64,000 bases of DNA from Streptomyces sp. PCS3-D2 (GTDB taxonomy: Bacteria > Actinomycetota > Actinomycetes > Streptomycetales > Streptomycetaceae), in NCBI RefSeq assembly GCF_000612545.2, contig NZ_CP097800.1:6998001-7062000 (forward strand), written 5' to 3'. The position numbers were made by a program, and so were the translations under genes. This document shows positions 43,576 to 52,502 of the stretch, piece after piece (the stretch's first letter is position 1; every line of letters begins with the position of its first letter). Below the pieces are notes generated by a model that was given only the letters and a program-made list of their open reading frames with translations, did no database searches and was not told the origin of the DNA.

Positions 43576-43893
43576 ATGAACGACGACGCCCCGCACAGCC
43601 CGACCGCCCGTCCGCGCATGCGGCAGGTGACCACCGCCGGGTCGGCCCTGGCCGGAGCTCTGGTCCCGCTCGTCGTCGGCGTCCTCTTCGCCAAGGCGAT
43701 GGCCGCCGACCCGATGACCCCGGTCAATGCCCTGATCGCGGGCGGCGGACAGCGGGCCGCCCTGCCGAGGGGAGAGTGGAAGCGGCGCGGCCGCACCACC
43801 CTGCACCGGCTGCGCACCGCGCGCCGTGACACGGCCCGGCGCTGTGCCCGCGCCCGTGCACGCCGCCCCCGCGGCCGCGTGCACGGAGGCTGA
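43576..43893 (+). CDS. Small hypothetical membrane protein
   Basis: A 105-residue frame with one hydrophobic segment (AGSALAGALVPLVVGVLFAKAMA) and a very Arg-rich C-terminus. Coding bias is fair in the first half, poor in the Arg-rich tail. It may be a real small membrane protein or partly a chance frame. Confidence 0.35.
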   Translation: MNDDAPHSPTARPRMRQVTTAGSALAGALVPLVVGVLFAKAMAADPMTPVNALIAGGGQRAALPRGEWKRRGRTTLHRLRTARRDTARRCARARARRPRGRVHGG

Positions 43894-43895
43894 GC

Positions 43896-44339
43896 TCAGC
43901 GGCCGTACTGCCGCAGGCACAGGTCGACGACCGACGGTGGTACGACACCGTCGGCGGCCGCGCACAGCTCGTCCAGGCGGGGCGGCGGCGCCGGCCGGCG
44001 GTGCGGGTGCGCGGTCGGGGCCCCGGGCAGCCGGTTGTGTCGCGGCGGGGCCGCCCGCTGCACCCGCGGCCGCTCGCCCGGCGAGGCAGGGGCGGGCGTC
44101 CGGTCCGGACCCGCAGCAGGCGCCCGGGCGGTGCCCGGGGCCGGACCGGTCCCGACGGCCGGGGGCAGTTCCCCCAGCGGCAGGGCCGGCGGCGCGGCCC
44201 GCTCGGGCCCGTCGGCCGAGGGCACGGACCCTCCTGCGCGGGAGGGAGCCGCAGCCGGGTCGTGCGGGCCGACGCACACACAGCCGGCGCTCGCCAGGAG
44301 CGCGGCGAGGGAGAGGGGCAGGGCACGGCGTAACTGCAT
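43896..44339 (-). CDS. Putative lipoprotein (paralogue of 51729)
   Basis: A 147-residue lipoprotein. MQLRRALPLSLAALLASAGC is a signal with a lipobox ending at Cys20. A Pro-rich, probably unstructured stretch follows and then a conserved C-terminus DELCAAADGVVPPSVVDLC with two cysteines. The gene at 51729-52217 has the same start (MQLRRALPL-LAAL), the same C-terminal motif and near-identical sequence around its start codon. Function unknown; it should be anchored on the outer face of the membrane. Confidence 0.6.
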   Translation of the reverse strand: MQLRRALPLSLAALLASAGCVCVGPHDPAAAPSRAGGSVPSADGPERAAPPALPLGELPPAVGTGPAPGTARAPAAGPDRTPAPASPGERPRVQRAAPPRHNRLPGAPTAHPHRRPAPPPRLDELCAAADGVVPPSVVDLCLRQYGR

Positions 44340-44823
44340 CCGACCACCTTGCCGTACCGCCGGGTGCGGTCCGCCGTCCGCCTCACGCGTCCGGGTGACG
44401 GCGGGCGTCCGGCGACACCGGGCGAGGTAGGTGTGGGGGACCGGCACGGACGTACGGGGCGGGGAGGCGCGCCACCGGCCGCCCCCGGGAGCGGAAGATC
44501 CTCCGCACGCGGATCGCCGCGCGCGGCCGCAGCGACTCCCGCTCCGCGCGGATCGCCCCCGACAGAAGGGATGGATGTGCGTGTATCGGGCGTGCGGCTT
44601 GACCCGGCCCGTGCCGGACGGCGAGAGTGCGCCCGATCAAGAACCACAGTTCGAGCCGCACCTCGGAGATACCCAGATGTCCATACCGGTTCGCTCCCCC
44701 CTCGCCCCGTCCGTGATCTGCGGTTCTCCCGCCCCCGCCGCCCGGCGGCGCAGGGCCTGACCGGCCGGGCGTGGACCGGCACCGCTCTGCCGCGCCGGCC
44801 TCCGCTCCCGCCGGGAGACAGCC
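44340..44823. other. Gap with at most one small open frame
   Basis: About 480 bp between the lipoprotein and the peptidoglycan-binding protein. A 61-codon frame from ATG 44575 to 44760 (MCVYRACGLTRPVPDGESAP...) has AGAAGGG before it but weak codon bias; I do not count it as a gene. The promoters of the flanking genes should lie here. Confidence 0.4.
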
Positions 44824-45597
44824 ATGTCCCAGGACCACGATGAGAACGGGCTCGTGCCCGACGACTCCCCGCTCGTACGCCCGTACGTCGCACACTCCGG
44901 CCCTCCGGTGGGAGCGGAGGCTCCCTCCTGGCCGCAGAGCGGCCCGTTCGCCTTCCCGGGCCCGGCACACGGTCCGACAGGCGGGCCGGCAGACGGCATG
45001 CCCGCCGGGGGGCCGACACCGCTGACCGGGCCCGTCGCGGACCCCGCGCCCGGGCACCGGGGGGCCCGGAGATCCGCGCGAGCGGGCCGCCGCAGCCGGA
45101 TCCCGGCGGCTGTGGCCGGCGTGTGCGCGCTCGGCGCCGTCGGAGCCCTCGTGCTCCTGCTGACCGGTCCCGACACCCGGCCGACCCGCGCCGACCCGCC
45201 GGCCGACCTGTCCCTGCCGGCGCTCCCGGCCCGCAGCCCGGACGCCGGTACGCACGCCCCGGGGCCGGCGCCGTCCGTCCGGTCCGCCGGACCGTCGGCC
45301 TCCGCCACCGGTACGCCGGGCGCGACGGCGAGTCCGGGGGTGAAGTCGCAGACCGCATCGAGGACGTCGGCCCCGCGGCCGTCGAGCGCGTTCGTGACCC
45401 TGCGCATGGGGGACAGCGGGCCCGAGGTGCGGGCCCTCCAGGAGATGCTCTACGGGCAGGGGTTCACGTACGTCTCCGTGACCGGCGTCTACGACGGCCA
45501 GACCAAGCGCGGTGTCGGCCAGCTCCAGCGCGACCGGTCCATCAAGGGCGACCCCCAGGGCGTCTACGGGCCGAACACCCAGGCGGCCATGCAGTAG
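44824..45597 (+). CDS. Membrane-anchored peptidoglycan-binding protein
   Basis: A 257-residue protein: a Pro/Gly-rich cytoplasmic N-terminus, one transmembrane helix (IPAAVAGVCALGAVGALVLLL, about residues 93-113), a Ser/Ala/Pro-rich extracellular linker and a C-terminal PG_binding_1 domain (FVTLRMGDSGPEVRALQEMLYGQGF...GVYDGQTKRGVGQLQRDRSI...GVYGPNTQAAM). It should bind cell wall outside the membrane; no hydrolase domain is present. ATG 44824 follows GGGAGACAGCC. A short decayed HD gene follows downstream. Confidence 0.8.
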   Translation: MSQDHDENGLVPDDSPLVRPYVAHSGPPVGAEAPSWPQSGPFAFPGPAHGPTGGPADGMPAGGPTPLTGPVADPAPGHRGARRSARAGRRSRIPAAVAGVCALGAVGALVLLLTGPDTRPTRADPPADLSLPALPARSPDAGTHAPGPAPSVRSAGPSASATGTPGATASPGVKSQTASRTSAPRPSSAFVTLRMGDSGPEVRALQEMLYGQGFTYVSVTGVYDGQTKRGVGQLQRDRSIKGDPQGVYGPNTQAAMQ

Positions 45598-45730
45598 CGG
45601 ACGCGTCGTGGCCAAGGCGGTCAGCCCGGCCTGTCCGACCCGCAAGGGCGGCACGGAGTACGAGTGACCAGGCTTCAGGGGTGTTCCTCCGGCCTTGCCC
45701 GACCGGTACGCATTCCGGCAGGGTGATCGG

Positions 45731-46020
45731 ATGCCTGCTGTGGATGCCCTGACCCGGGCGCTCGAGACTCCGGGGGAGCCGCTCGTGCGGCCCCTGCCGC
45801 AGGCCGTGGCCGGGCTGCGAACTCCTGCGGGCGCACGGATTCCCCGCGCACCTGGCCCGCTTCGCAGCCACCCACGCCACCTGGCACGGGAGCTCCGTGA
45901 GCGTCGAGGAACTACTGGTCAGCACTGCCGGCAAGGTGTGGAAGGGCAAGCGCGTCCAGGACCTGGAGGACCTCCTGACGGCCGGCCGGCCGTGTCCGAG
46001 CAGCCGGGGCGGCGGGAGCG
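45731..46020 (+). pseudogene. Decayed HD-domain phosphohydrolase
   Basis: A remnant of an HD-domain protein. The normal N-terminus is intact (MPAVDALTRALETPGEPLVRPLPQAVAG, 45731-45815). A frame change with loss of roughly 60-80 residues, including the catalytic H...HD motif, follows. Then comes the later region CELLRAHGFPAHLARFAATHATWHGSSVSVEELLVSTAGKVWKGKRVQDLEDLLT, typical of this family, ending near 46000 without the normal C-terminus. The loss of the active-site motif means no hydrolase activity. The frame junction near 45815 could be checked for sequencing error. Confidence 0.7.
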
Positions 46021-46069
46021 TGGTGGGATGGGCCGGAGCGGGGTCCACCAGCACACGGAGGTCGGGTAC

Positions 46070-47020
46070 ATGTCCGAGTCGGGCCGGAGCGGCCAGGAAA
46101 CCATGCGGGCGATGGCATACGAGACGTACGGCGGGACGGAGGTGCTCTCCGAGACCAGGCTGCCGCTGCCCAAGGTCGGCCCCGGCGAGGTCCTCGTCCG
46201 GGTCAAGTGCGCCGCCGTCAACCCCGTCGACTGGAAGATCATGGCGGGCGGGCTCGACCCTCTCATGGACGTCGTCTACCCGGTCGTCCCCTGCTGGGAC
46301 GTCTCCGGCACCGTGGAGAAGGTCGGCATCGACGTCCCCGAGTACGCCGAGGGCGACGAGGTCATCGCCTACGCCCGAAAGGACTACGTGCACGGCGGGA
46401 CATGCGCCGAGTTCGTCACCGTGCCCGTACGCGCCCTCGCGCCCAAGCCGGCCTCGCTGAGCTGGGCCGAGGCGGCCGGACTTCCGCTCGCCGGACTCAC
46501 CGCCTACCAGCTGCTCACCCGCCTCGGCACCGGCAGGGACGACACCGTCCTCATCCACGGCGCCGCCGGCGGCGTCGGCTCCCTGGGCGTGCAGATCGCC
46601 CGCGCGCTCGGCGCCCGCGTCATCGGCACGGCGTCCCCGCGCAACCACGACCGGGTGCGCGAACTCGGTGCCGAGCCCGTCGAATACGGCGACGGGCTCG
46701 CCGAACGCGTCCGCGCCCTCGTGCCCGACGGTCCCACCGTCGTCGCGGACTTCGTCGGCGGAGTGGGCGGCGTCACCCGGGAGGTCCTCCACGACGACGG
46801 CCGGCACGCGTCCATCGCCGACCCCAGCGTGCTCGGATCCGGCGGCGAATGGATCTGGGTCCGCCCCGTCGGCAGCGACCTGGCCGAACTGGGCCGGCTC
46901 GCCGACAGCGGACAGCTCAAGGTGCCGGTCGCCAAGACCTTCCCGCTGAACGAACTGGCGGCCGCCTTCGAACTCAGCCAGGGCGGCCACACCCCAGGAA
47001 AGATCATCATCGAGGTCTGA
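46070..47020 (+). CDS. NADP-dependent zinc-less alcohol dehydrogenase/quinone oxidoreductase
   Basis: A 316-residue medium-chain dehydrogenase/reductase of the quinone-oxidoreductase branch: GPGEVLVRVKCAAVNPVDWKIMAGG, PVVPCWDVSGTVEKVG, AGLPLAGLTAYQLL and VLIHGAAGGVGSLGVQIARALGARVIGTAS, the Rossmann motif GxxGxxG-like of the family. Zinc ligands are not evident. Probable substrates are quinones or enones, reduced with NADPH. ATG 46070 follows GGAGGTCGG. The gene is convergent with the RNA-repair gene, 23 bp away. Confidence 0.85.
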   Translation: MSESGRSGQETMRAMAYETYGGTEVLSETRLPLPKVGPGEVLVRVKCAAVNPVDWKIMAGGLDPLMDVVYPVVPCWDVSGTVEKVGIDVPEYAEGDEVIAYARKDYVHGGTCAEFVTVPVRALAPKPASLSWAEAAGLPLAGLTAYQLLTRLGTGRDDTVLIHGAAGGVGSLGVQIARALGARVIGTASPRNHDRVRELGAEPVEYGDGLAERVRALVPDGPTVVADFVGGVGGVTREVLHDDGRHASIADPSVLGSGGEWIWVRPVGSDLAELGRLADSGQLKVPVAKTFPLNELAAAFELSQGGHTPGKIIIEV

Positions 47021-47043
47021 CCCCGACCACCGGGGCCCGTGGT

Positions 47044-49881
47044 TCAGGCGACCAGGTCCGGTACCTCACCGCCCGCCGCCCAGGACACCTCCACCCCGCG
47101 CAGACCCGCCCGCCAGCGGTCGGCGACTTTGGCCAGCCGCGCGGAGTCCGGCGGAGCGGCGCCCAGGCCGATCGCGTACCGAGCGAGGCCCGGCCCGGAC
47201 TCGAACGGGCGGGGCCAGGCGTGCACCCCGGTGACACCGGCTTCCTCCAGCGCACCGAGGAGCGCCCGCAGCCGCCCGCGCACCCGTCCCCGCACCTCCT
47301 CGAACTCCGCCTCGGCCGCCCGCACGGTCACCACCGCCCAGGCCGCGTGCCGGTGGTGCGGCGCGGGGGCGGCCGAGGCCAGGGCGTCCACCTCCAGCCC
47401 CGACTCCAACAGCTCCCAGGCCCCGTACAACTCCTGCACCAGGAAGTCCCGCAGGCCTGGTGTCACCTGGGCGGTGCAACTGCGCACCGGTTCGGAAGGG
47501 GTGAGGACCGTGACCGGATCCGGCCCCGCGGCGGACACCCCCAACGCGACCGGCTCGCGCCAGTCCCAGGCGGCCCACCGCCCGAAGAACTCCCGCACCA
47601 GGTCGTCGGCCGGCAGGACCCCCGCCTCCCGGACCGTGCGCGCCGCGAGGACCGACCAGGCCAGCCCCGGCAGGCCCCCGAACGGCGCCGAGTCCAGACC
47701 CCTGGCCCGCGCCCACGCCTTCACCCGCCGCGCGAGCCCGGCGAACGCGGCATGCCCGGCGCCGACTGCCTCCCGTACGGCGTCCGCGTCGCTCACCGCG
47801 CTCAGCGCGACGGCGGCCGCCTCACCCAGCTCCCCGCGCCGCGCCACCGCCAGCGCCGGGTCGAGGCCGCCGGTGGGGACCACCGCCAGGTCCACGGACA
47901 GGGTCCCGACGCACAGGCGCAGGCCCGGCACCCGGGCGCCCGTCACCTCGCGCAGCCCACTGGCGCGCGGCAGCGCGGCCGCCACCCGGTCACGTACCAG
48001 GGCAACGTCAACGGTCCCCGGCAGCGCCGCCACCAGGTCCAGATCTGCTCCCGGAAGCTCGCAGCCCATCCGGCGCGAGCCGGCCACGTGCACGCGCGCG
48101 CCGGGCAGCGCGGCGCCGATCCGCGCCACCACCGCATCGGCGTGGTCGGACCCGCCTTCGGGTCGGGGCCCGGGCAAGGGCTCCGAAGCGCGGCGGACCT
48201 CACCCGTCCCCAGCGTCACCACCGCCCGCACCCGCATCGGTCCGTCCCCGCGCCGCGAGAGCACGGCGAGCTCCCCGACCCGCGCGGACACCGCCCCGCC
48301 CAGCCTCGCCGCGAACTCCCGGGCCGCCCGCTGCGGGTCGCCGCTGCGCCCCAGCGTCAGGTGCGGGGTGTAGCCCCCGGGCCCGTCGGAGCGCCCGCGG
48401 CAGCCGGGAAAGCGGTCCTCCAGCGCTCGCCGGAGCTCCTGCCACGGCGCCTCACCACCAGCCGCCGGGTCCAGCCAGAGGGTGGCCTCTTCGCGGTGGC
48501 CGAAGCTGTGCACCCCCTCCAGCCGGACGTCGAACGGAGCGGTCCCCGCAGCGACGTCGGCCAGCAGCGGGACGGCCTCGCCGAAGGAGGACTCCGGTAC
48601 GAAGCCGAAGAGCAGGTTCACGTGTGCGGGCCAGCGCCCCTGCGCCGGGTCGTGTGCGCGGCGCACCTCCCGCACCGCCTCCGGAAGGCGGGGCGGCAGC
48701 CACGCGACGGCCGTCCGCACCGTCGCCGGTACGTCGAGCCGCGCCGGTCCCGCGCCGGGCGACCCGAACTCGACCGTCGCCTCCACGCCGAAGTGGTCGG
48801 AGACGAACAGCCCGTCGGGGGCCGGGGTGGCGCCGCGCAGCGCCGCCCGCGTCACCCGGGCCGGGGTCGGGCCCAGCAGGATCCGGTCCAGCCGGGCGGC
48901 GCGCCCCGACAGGGAACCCACCGCGGCCAGCGGATTGACCGCCGGGTCGAAGGTCGGTGTGGCGTCCGCCGTCCCGTGCACCTCGCACCAGGCGTCCCGC
49001 ATGCCGAGCGCGGGTGCGGGCCCCTCGACCCCGTGGCGGCCGTCGTTGAAGTCGCCCAGCAGGGCGACACCGGCTTCGACACCGCCCAGGCCCTCCGCGA
49101 GCCGGGCCAGTTCGGCCTCCCGCCGCCCGGCCCCGTTCTCGCTGTGGTCGCTGGTCAGGTGGGTCGCGGCCACCACCAGCGGTCCGGCAGCGGTATCCAC
49201 CGCCACAGCGGTGACCGCCTTGTGCGGACGCAGGGCGTGCAGGCCCGCCTCGCGCACCGGCAGCCGGCTCAGCACCAGCAGTCCGTACGCGGCGACGTCC
49301 CGGCCGCCGGGATCCGTGCCCAGCGTGAACCCGGCCCGCACCCACGGAGCCGCCAGCAGCATGCCGAGCAACTCCGGCTCGACCTCCTGGAGGGCGATCA
49401 CGTCGGCGTCCGCGGCGGCCAGGTCGTCCAGCAGGAGCGGTCTGCGCCGGGCCGTGGCGATGCGCGTCGCGTCGTAGCGGTCCCACAGGGTGTTCCAGGT
49501 CAGCAGGCGCACCGAGGCCGGCGCCGCCGCGGCGTCCACGGGAGCGGCCGGGGCGGGCCGCCACCCGCCGCCGCCCGCCGGATCCCACGCGTACGGGGTC
49601 CGCGCGGTGAAGAAGGGGGCCCGCAGCAGGCGCGGGTCACGGACCCGGCCCGCCCCGGTCGCATCGATCAGGTCCACACCGGTGGCCCGGTCCCACACCA
49701 GCTCGCCGTCGGCCTCGACGAACAGCACCCGGTGCCAGGGGATGTCCCCGCCGGGCACGAAGGAGGGCAGCGGGACCCGCTTGGGCGCCGCCCCGCGCTG
49801 GAGCACGCCGAACACGAACCGCGCCGGATCGAACCGCGGGTCCCAGCGGACCTGGTGGTAGAGCTGCTCACTGGTGCGCAT
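47044..49881 (-). CDS. RNA-repair protein: MJ1316/DUF504 - EEP - 2H phosphoesterase - poly(A) polymerase
   Basis: A 945-residue four-domain protein. Residues 1-75 match the MJ1316/DUF504 domain (LYHQVRWDPRFDPARFVFGVLQRG...IPWHRVLFV), proposed to recognise cyclic-phosphate RNA ends. Residues about 122-375 are an endonuclease/exonuclease/phosphatase domain (RLLTWNTLWD, Glu166 in LQEVE, GDFND at 276-280, SDH at 361-363). Residues about 395-560 are a 2H/LigT-like phosphoesterase (His420 in HVNL, His507 in HLTL). Residues about 580-945 are a eukaryotic-type nucleotidyltransferase/poly(A) polymerase (GSRRMGCELPGADLDL with D613 and D615, D664, then VKAWARARGLDSAPFGGLPGLAWSV). Its start overlaps the ligase-kinase gene by 14 bp. 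The set would process broken RNA ends and re-add 3' nucleotides; individual activities are inferred. Confidence 0.85.
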   Translation of the reverse strand: MRTSEQLYHQVRWDPRFDPARFVFGVLQRGAAPKRVPLPSFVPGGDIPWHRVLFVEADGELVWDRATGVDLIDATGAGRVRDPRLLRAPFFTARTPYAWDPAGGGGWRPAPAAPVDAAAAPASVRLLTWNTLWDRYDATRIATARRRPLLLDDLAAADADVIALQEVEPELLGMLLAAPWVRAGFTLGTDPGGRDVAAYGLLVLSRLPVREAGLHALRPHKAVTAVAVDTAAGPLVVAATHLTSDHSENGAGRREAELARLAEGLGGVEAGVALLGDFNDGRHGVEGPAPALGMRDAWCEVHGTADATPTFDPAVNPLAAVGSLSGRAARLDRILLGPTPARVTRAALRGATPAPDGLFVSDHFGVEATVEFGSPGAGPARLDVPATVRTAVAWLPPRLPEAVREVRRAHDPAQGRWPAHVNLLFGFVPESSFGEAVPLLADVAAGTAPFDVRLEGVHSFGHREEATLWLDPAAGGEAPWQELRRALEDRFPGCRGRSDGPGGYTPHLTLGRSGDPQRAAREFAARLGGAVSARVGELAVLSRRGDGPMRVRAVVTLGTGEVRRASEPLPGPRPEGGSDHADAVVARIGAALPGARVHVAGSRRMGCELPGADLDLVAALPGTVDVALVRDRVAAALPRASGLREVTGARVPGLRLCVGTLSVDLAVVPTGGLDPALAVARRGELGEAAAVALSAVSDADAVREAVGAGHAAFAGLARRVKAWARARGLDSAPFGGLPGLAWSVLAARTVREAGVLPADDLVREFFGRWAAWDWREPVALGVSAAGPDPVTVLTPSEPVRSCTAQVTPGLRDFLVQELYGAWELLESGLEVDALASAAPAPHHRHAAWAVVTVRAAEAEFEEVRGRVRGRLRALLGALEEAGVTGVHAWPRPFESGPGLARYAIGLGAAPPDSARLAKVADRWRAGLRGVEVSWAAGGEVPDLVA

Positions 49882-51658
49882 CGCAACCCCCGCCCGCCGT
49901 GACCGCGCCGGGAGCGAGGCCCCCGGCCGTGTCCTCCACGTTGCCGCCCGCGCCGACGTACCACGTGCGGTGCGCCCGGCCCGCGTACGGCGGGCTGAAC
50001 CGGTGCAGCTGCGAGGCCAACACCTGCGCCGGCACCGGGTGCGGGCGCACGCCGTTGCGGCGCTCCAGCTCCCCCTCCTCGACCAGCACCACGGCCTGGG
50101 TGACCAGCGCGCCGCGGCGGCGCGCGACCGCACCGACCGGCCCGCGCTGCTGCTCGGTGAGCGAGGTGGCGTCCCACACCACCGTCCCGCCGCGGGCCAG
50201 GGCGGCATCGAGCCGGCCCAGGCCCTCGCGCAGCACGTCCGCGTTGGCCCGCTGGTCCGCACGTGAGCCCCGGGCGGCGCGCAGGTCGTCGAGGCAGACG
50301 TACGCGTCCACGCCGGGCAGGCCGCGGCCGAAGGTGCTCTTCCCGCTGCCTGAGGGGCCGCACAGCTGCACCAGCCGGGGAAACGATCCGCCGCGCCACT
50401 GCCACGTCGCCGCCACGGCCTCCTCCACCGCCGTTCCGGAGATCCTGCCGTCCGCGAACGCGCGTCGGGCCTCCGCCCAGCAGCGGTCGGCCGCGGCCGC
50501 CTCCAGCCCGGCGAGCGGATCACGCAGTGCCTCGCGCAGGCACTCCAGCGGATCCGGGCCGCCCAGCAGCTCCGCCTCCGCGGCCCACAGCGCGGACCAT
50601 TCCACGCACTCGCGCGCGCCGGGTCCGTCGGCCAGTGCCCCGGCGAGCGCGTGCAGCACGCCGAGATCGGCCGCCGCGGCCAACCGTACGAGCCCGGCCC
50701 GCCGGTCGGCGTCGGGGAACGGCCTCTGGAGGCGGGGGTACAGCCCGAGCAGGTCGCCGACGCGCCGGGCGAGCGCCATTCCGGCCGGTCCGGCCGCGAG
50801 CCGCGCCGCGACCCGGGCACGCGGTTCGCGGCGCAGCAGCGCGGCCAGCACCCCGGCCAGCCGGTCCTCGCCGGTCCTCCCCGACGCGTCGATCCGGGCG
50901 GCGGCCTCCGCCACCTCGGCCCCCGCCTCCGCACCGGGTCCCACCCCGGTGCCCGCAGCCGCGGATCCGGGCGGGCCGACGGCGGCCGACAGGGCCGCGA
51001 CATCCGGCTCGGCGCCGGAACGCACCGCCCACAACGGGGCCGCCCTCCCGAGCCCGTTGGGCACGACCTGCGCGTGCATCCAGTGCGTGTCGGTCTGCAC
51101 ATGACCGGCCCGCACCCACTTGGCCACGCACCGCCCGAAGTCCGCACGGTCGAAACCGGCGGCCGTGCGCACGACGTAGCCCTCCTGCCGGGCGGTGTCC
51201 AGCCTCAGCCTGCGCAGCGCGCGTTCGTCGAAGGTGCCGCGCCACAGCACCCGCGGGGAGGGCACACCCAGGCCGTGCAGAAACCGCACGGTCCGGTCCC
51301 AGTCGAGACAGCGCTCCCCGTCCCACACCGAGAATCCGTAGAACCAGCTGTCCAGGTCCTCGTACGGGATCGAGTGCCGGGCGTAGAGGTTCTCCCCGCA
51401 CACCCGCCATCCCGCCGGAATACCGGGGCCGATCCGCCCCTGCAGGCCCTTGACCCAGGCCCGTGAGGGGTGGTGGCCCGAGTCGAGCGAGCGGGCGTGC
51501 AGCCCGTCGGCGTACAGGGTGGTGTTCTCCCCGTCGAGCTTCTCGGTGACCACGACCTCCCGGCCGGTCAGCCCCGCGGACCCGACGGCCCGGACGTCGT
51601 CCGCCGCGGCCCCCGGCGACCAGGGAAGATGGGGCGTACGAGGATAGTGGGTGCGCAT
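49868..51658 (-). CDS. RNA ligase fused to polynucleotide kinase-like domain
   Basis: A 596-residue fusion. The N-terminal nucleotidyltransferase ligase (residues about 1-195) carries motif I KLDGENT (Lys40, the AMP site), a motif III-like WFYGFSVWD, motif IV EGYVVR and motif V VAKWVRAGH, as in T4 Rnl2-type RNA ligases. A helical linker (about 200-425) follows. The C-terminal P-loop kinase (about 426-596) has Walker A GPSGSGKST at 434-442 and downstream D-x-T (VVWDATS) and R-rich lid sequences, like polynucleotide 5'-kinases. ATG 51658 follows GGAGCGGATC. It is first in the two-gene unit and would supply 5'-phosphate and sealing steps for the partner gene product. Confidence 0.85.
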   Translation of the reverse strand: MRTHYPRTPHLPWSPGAAADDVRAVGSAGLTGREVVVTEKLDGENTTLYADGLHARSLDSGHHPSRAWVKGLQGRIGPGIPAGWRVCGENLYARHSIPYEDLDSWFYGFSVWDGERCLDWDRTVRFLHGLGVPSPRVLWRGTFDERALRRLRLDTARQEGYVVRTAAGFDRADFGRCVAKWVRAGHVQTDTHWMHAQVVPNGLGRAAPLWAVRSGAEPDVAALSAAVGPPGSAAAGTGVGPGAEAGAEVAEAAARIDASGRTGEDRLAGVLAALLRREPRARVAARLAAGPAGMALARRVGDLLGLYPRLQRPFPDADRRAGLVRLAAAADLGVLHALAGALADGPGARECVEWSALWAAEAELLGGPDPLECLREALRDPLAGLEAAAADRCWAEARRAFADGRISGTAVEEAVAATWQWRGGSFPRLVQLCGPSGSGKSTFGRGLPGVDAYVCLDDLRAARGSRADQRANADVLREGLGRLDAALARGGTVVWDATSLTEQQRGPVGAVARRRGALVTQAVVLVEEGELERRNGVRPHPVPAQVLASQLHRFSPPYAGRAHRTWYVGAGGNVEDTAGGLAPGAVTAGGGCDAHQ

Positions 51659-51728
51659 GATCCGCTCCGGCTCGACGACGTGGTGCGCCGTCACTTTAGG
51701 TATGCGCGAGCGGGTGGATCCAGCCAAT

Positions 51729-52217
51729 TCAGCGGCAGAGCGCCACGATGGCCGGTGACACCGTGCCCCTGGCCGCCTCGCACAGTGCGGTCATGTCGTA
51801 CGAACGCCCCGTGGCGGGACGGGACGTGGGCGGGACCGCCGGCTGCGGGCGGGCCTTCCCCCGGGCCGCTGGCTTCGCCGGTTTCACCGTTCTCACGGAC
51901 CTGGGCGGCTTCGCCCTGCGCGGCGGGCGCACGGGCCGGTGCGGCGCGGACGCCCGCAGGGACGCGGCTCTGTCCGACTCCGACTCCGACTCCGACTCCG
52001 ATTCCGGCTCGGGCGCTGGCGCCGGTTCCGTGGCCGTCACCGCCGGCAGCCGCCCCAACGGCAGGGCGGCAGCGGTGGGTTCACGCGGCAGGCCGCGACT
52101 CCCGGCGGCCGGCCGCGGAGTGTCCGGTGAGGTGACGGGCGCGGGACGCACCGTCACGCATCCGGAGGCCATGACGAGCGCGGCAAGGGTCAGGGGCAGG
52201 GCCCGGCGCAGCTGCAT
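51729..52217 (-). CDS. Putative lipoprotein (paralogue of 43896)
   Basis: A 162-residue lipoprotein: MQLRRALPLTLAALVMASGC with a lipobox at Cys20, a Ser/Glu and Pro-rich stretch and the C-terminus DMTALCEAARGTVSPAIVALC. The start and end match the lipoprotein at 43896-44339, and the sequence around both starts is nearly identical (GCAAGGTGGTCGG versus GCAGGGTGGTCGG before ATG). Central Ser-Glu repeats come from a hexanucleotide repeat. Function unknown. It lies 70 bp upstream of the RNA-repair operon on the same strand, so co-transcription is possible. Confidence 0.6.
   Translation of the reverse strand: MQLRRALPLTLAALVMASGCVTVRPAPVTSPDTPRPAAGSRGLPREPTAAALPLGRLPAVTATEPAPAPEPESESESESESDRAASLRASAPHRPVRPPRRAKPPRSVRTVKPAKPAARGKARPQPAVPPTSRPATGRSYDMTALCEAARGTVSPAIVALCR
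51975..52010. repeat. Hexanucleotide GACTCC-type tandem repeat
   Basis: About six 6-bp units (GACTCC, last ones diverged) inside the lipoprotein gene, encoding alternating Ser-Glu on the minus strand. Unit number could vary by slippage without shifting the frame. Confidence 0.7.
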
Positions 52218-52502
52218 CCGACCACCCTGCCGTACCGGCGGCGCGCGGACCGCGCCGATCACACGGTCGGGTGACGGTGCTCCCAGGACCCGGAACCCTG
52301 CGGAGACCGCTCCTGCACTCCCGTCCCGTGCGCCCGGCGTGCACCGGGCACACACGCTCCGTGGCGCCCGGCCGCCACGCGGGGCGACCGGGGCGGCCGG
52401 CACGGGCATCCGGAGCGGAACCGGACGATCGAACATACGATGGGCGGGAACCGGCGCGGGCGGCTCACCGCCCAGCCGGACCGGGCCGCCCCTGGGAGAC
52501 GC

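Noticed and set aside
44575-44760. 61-codon frame before the peptidoglycan-binding gene
   Set aside because: Weak codon bias and no recognisable product; listed only in the gap entry.
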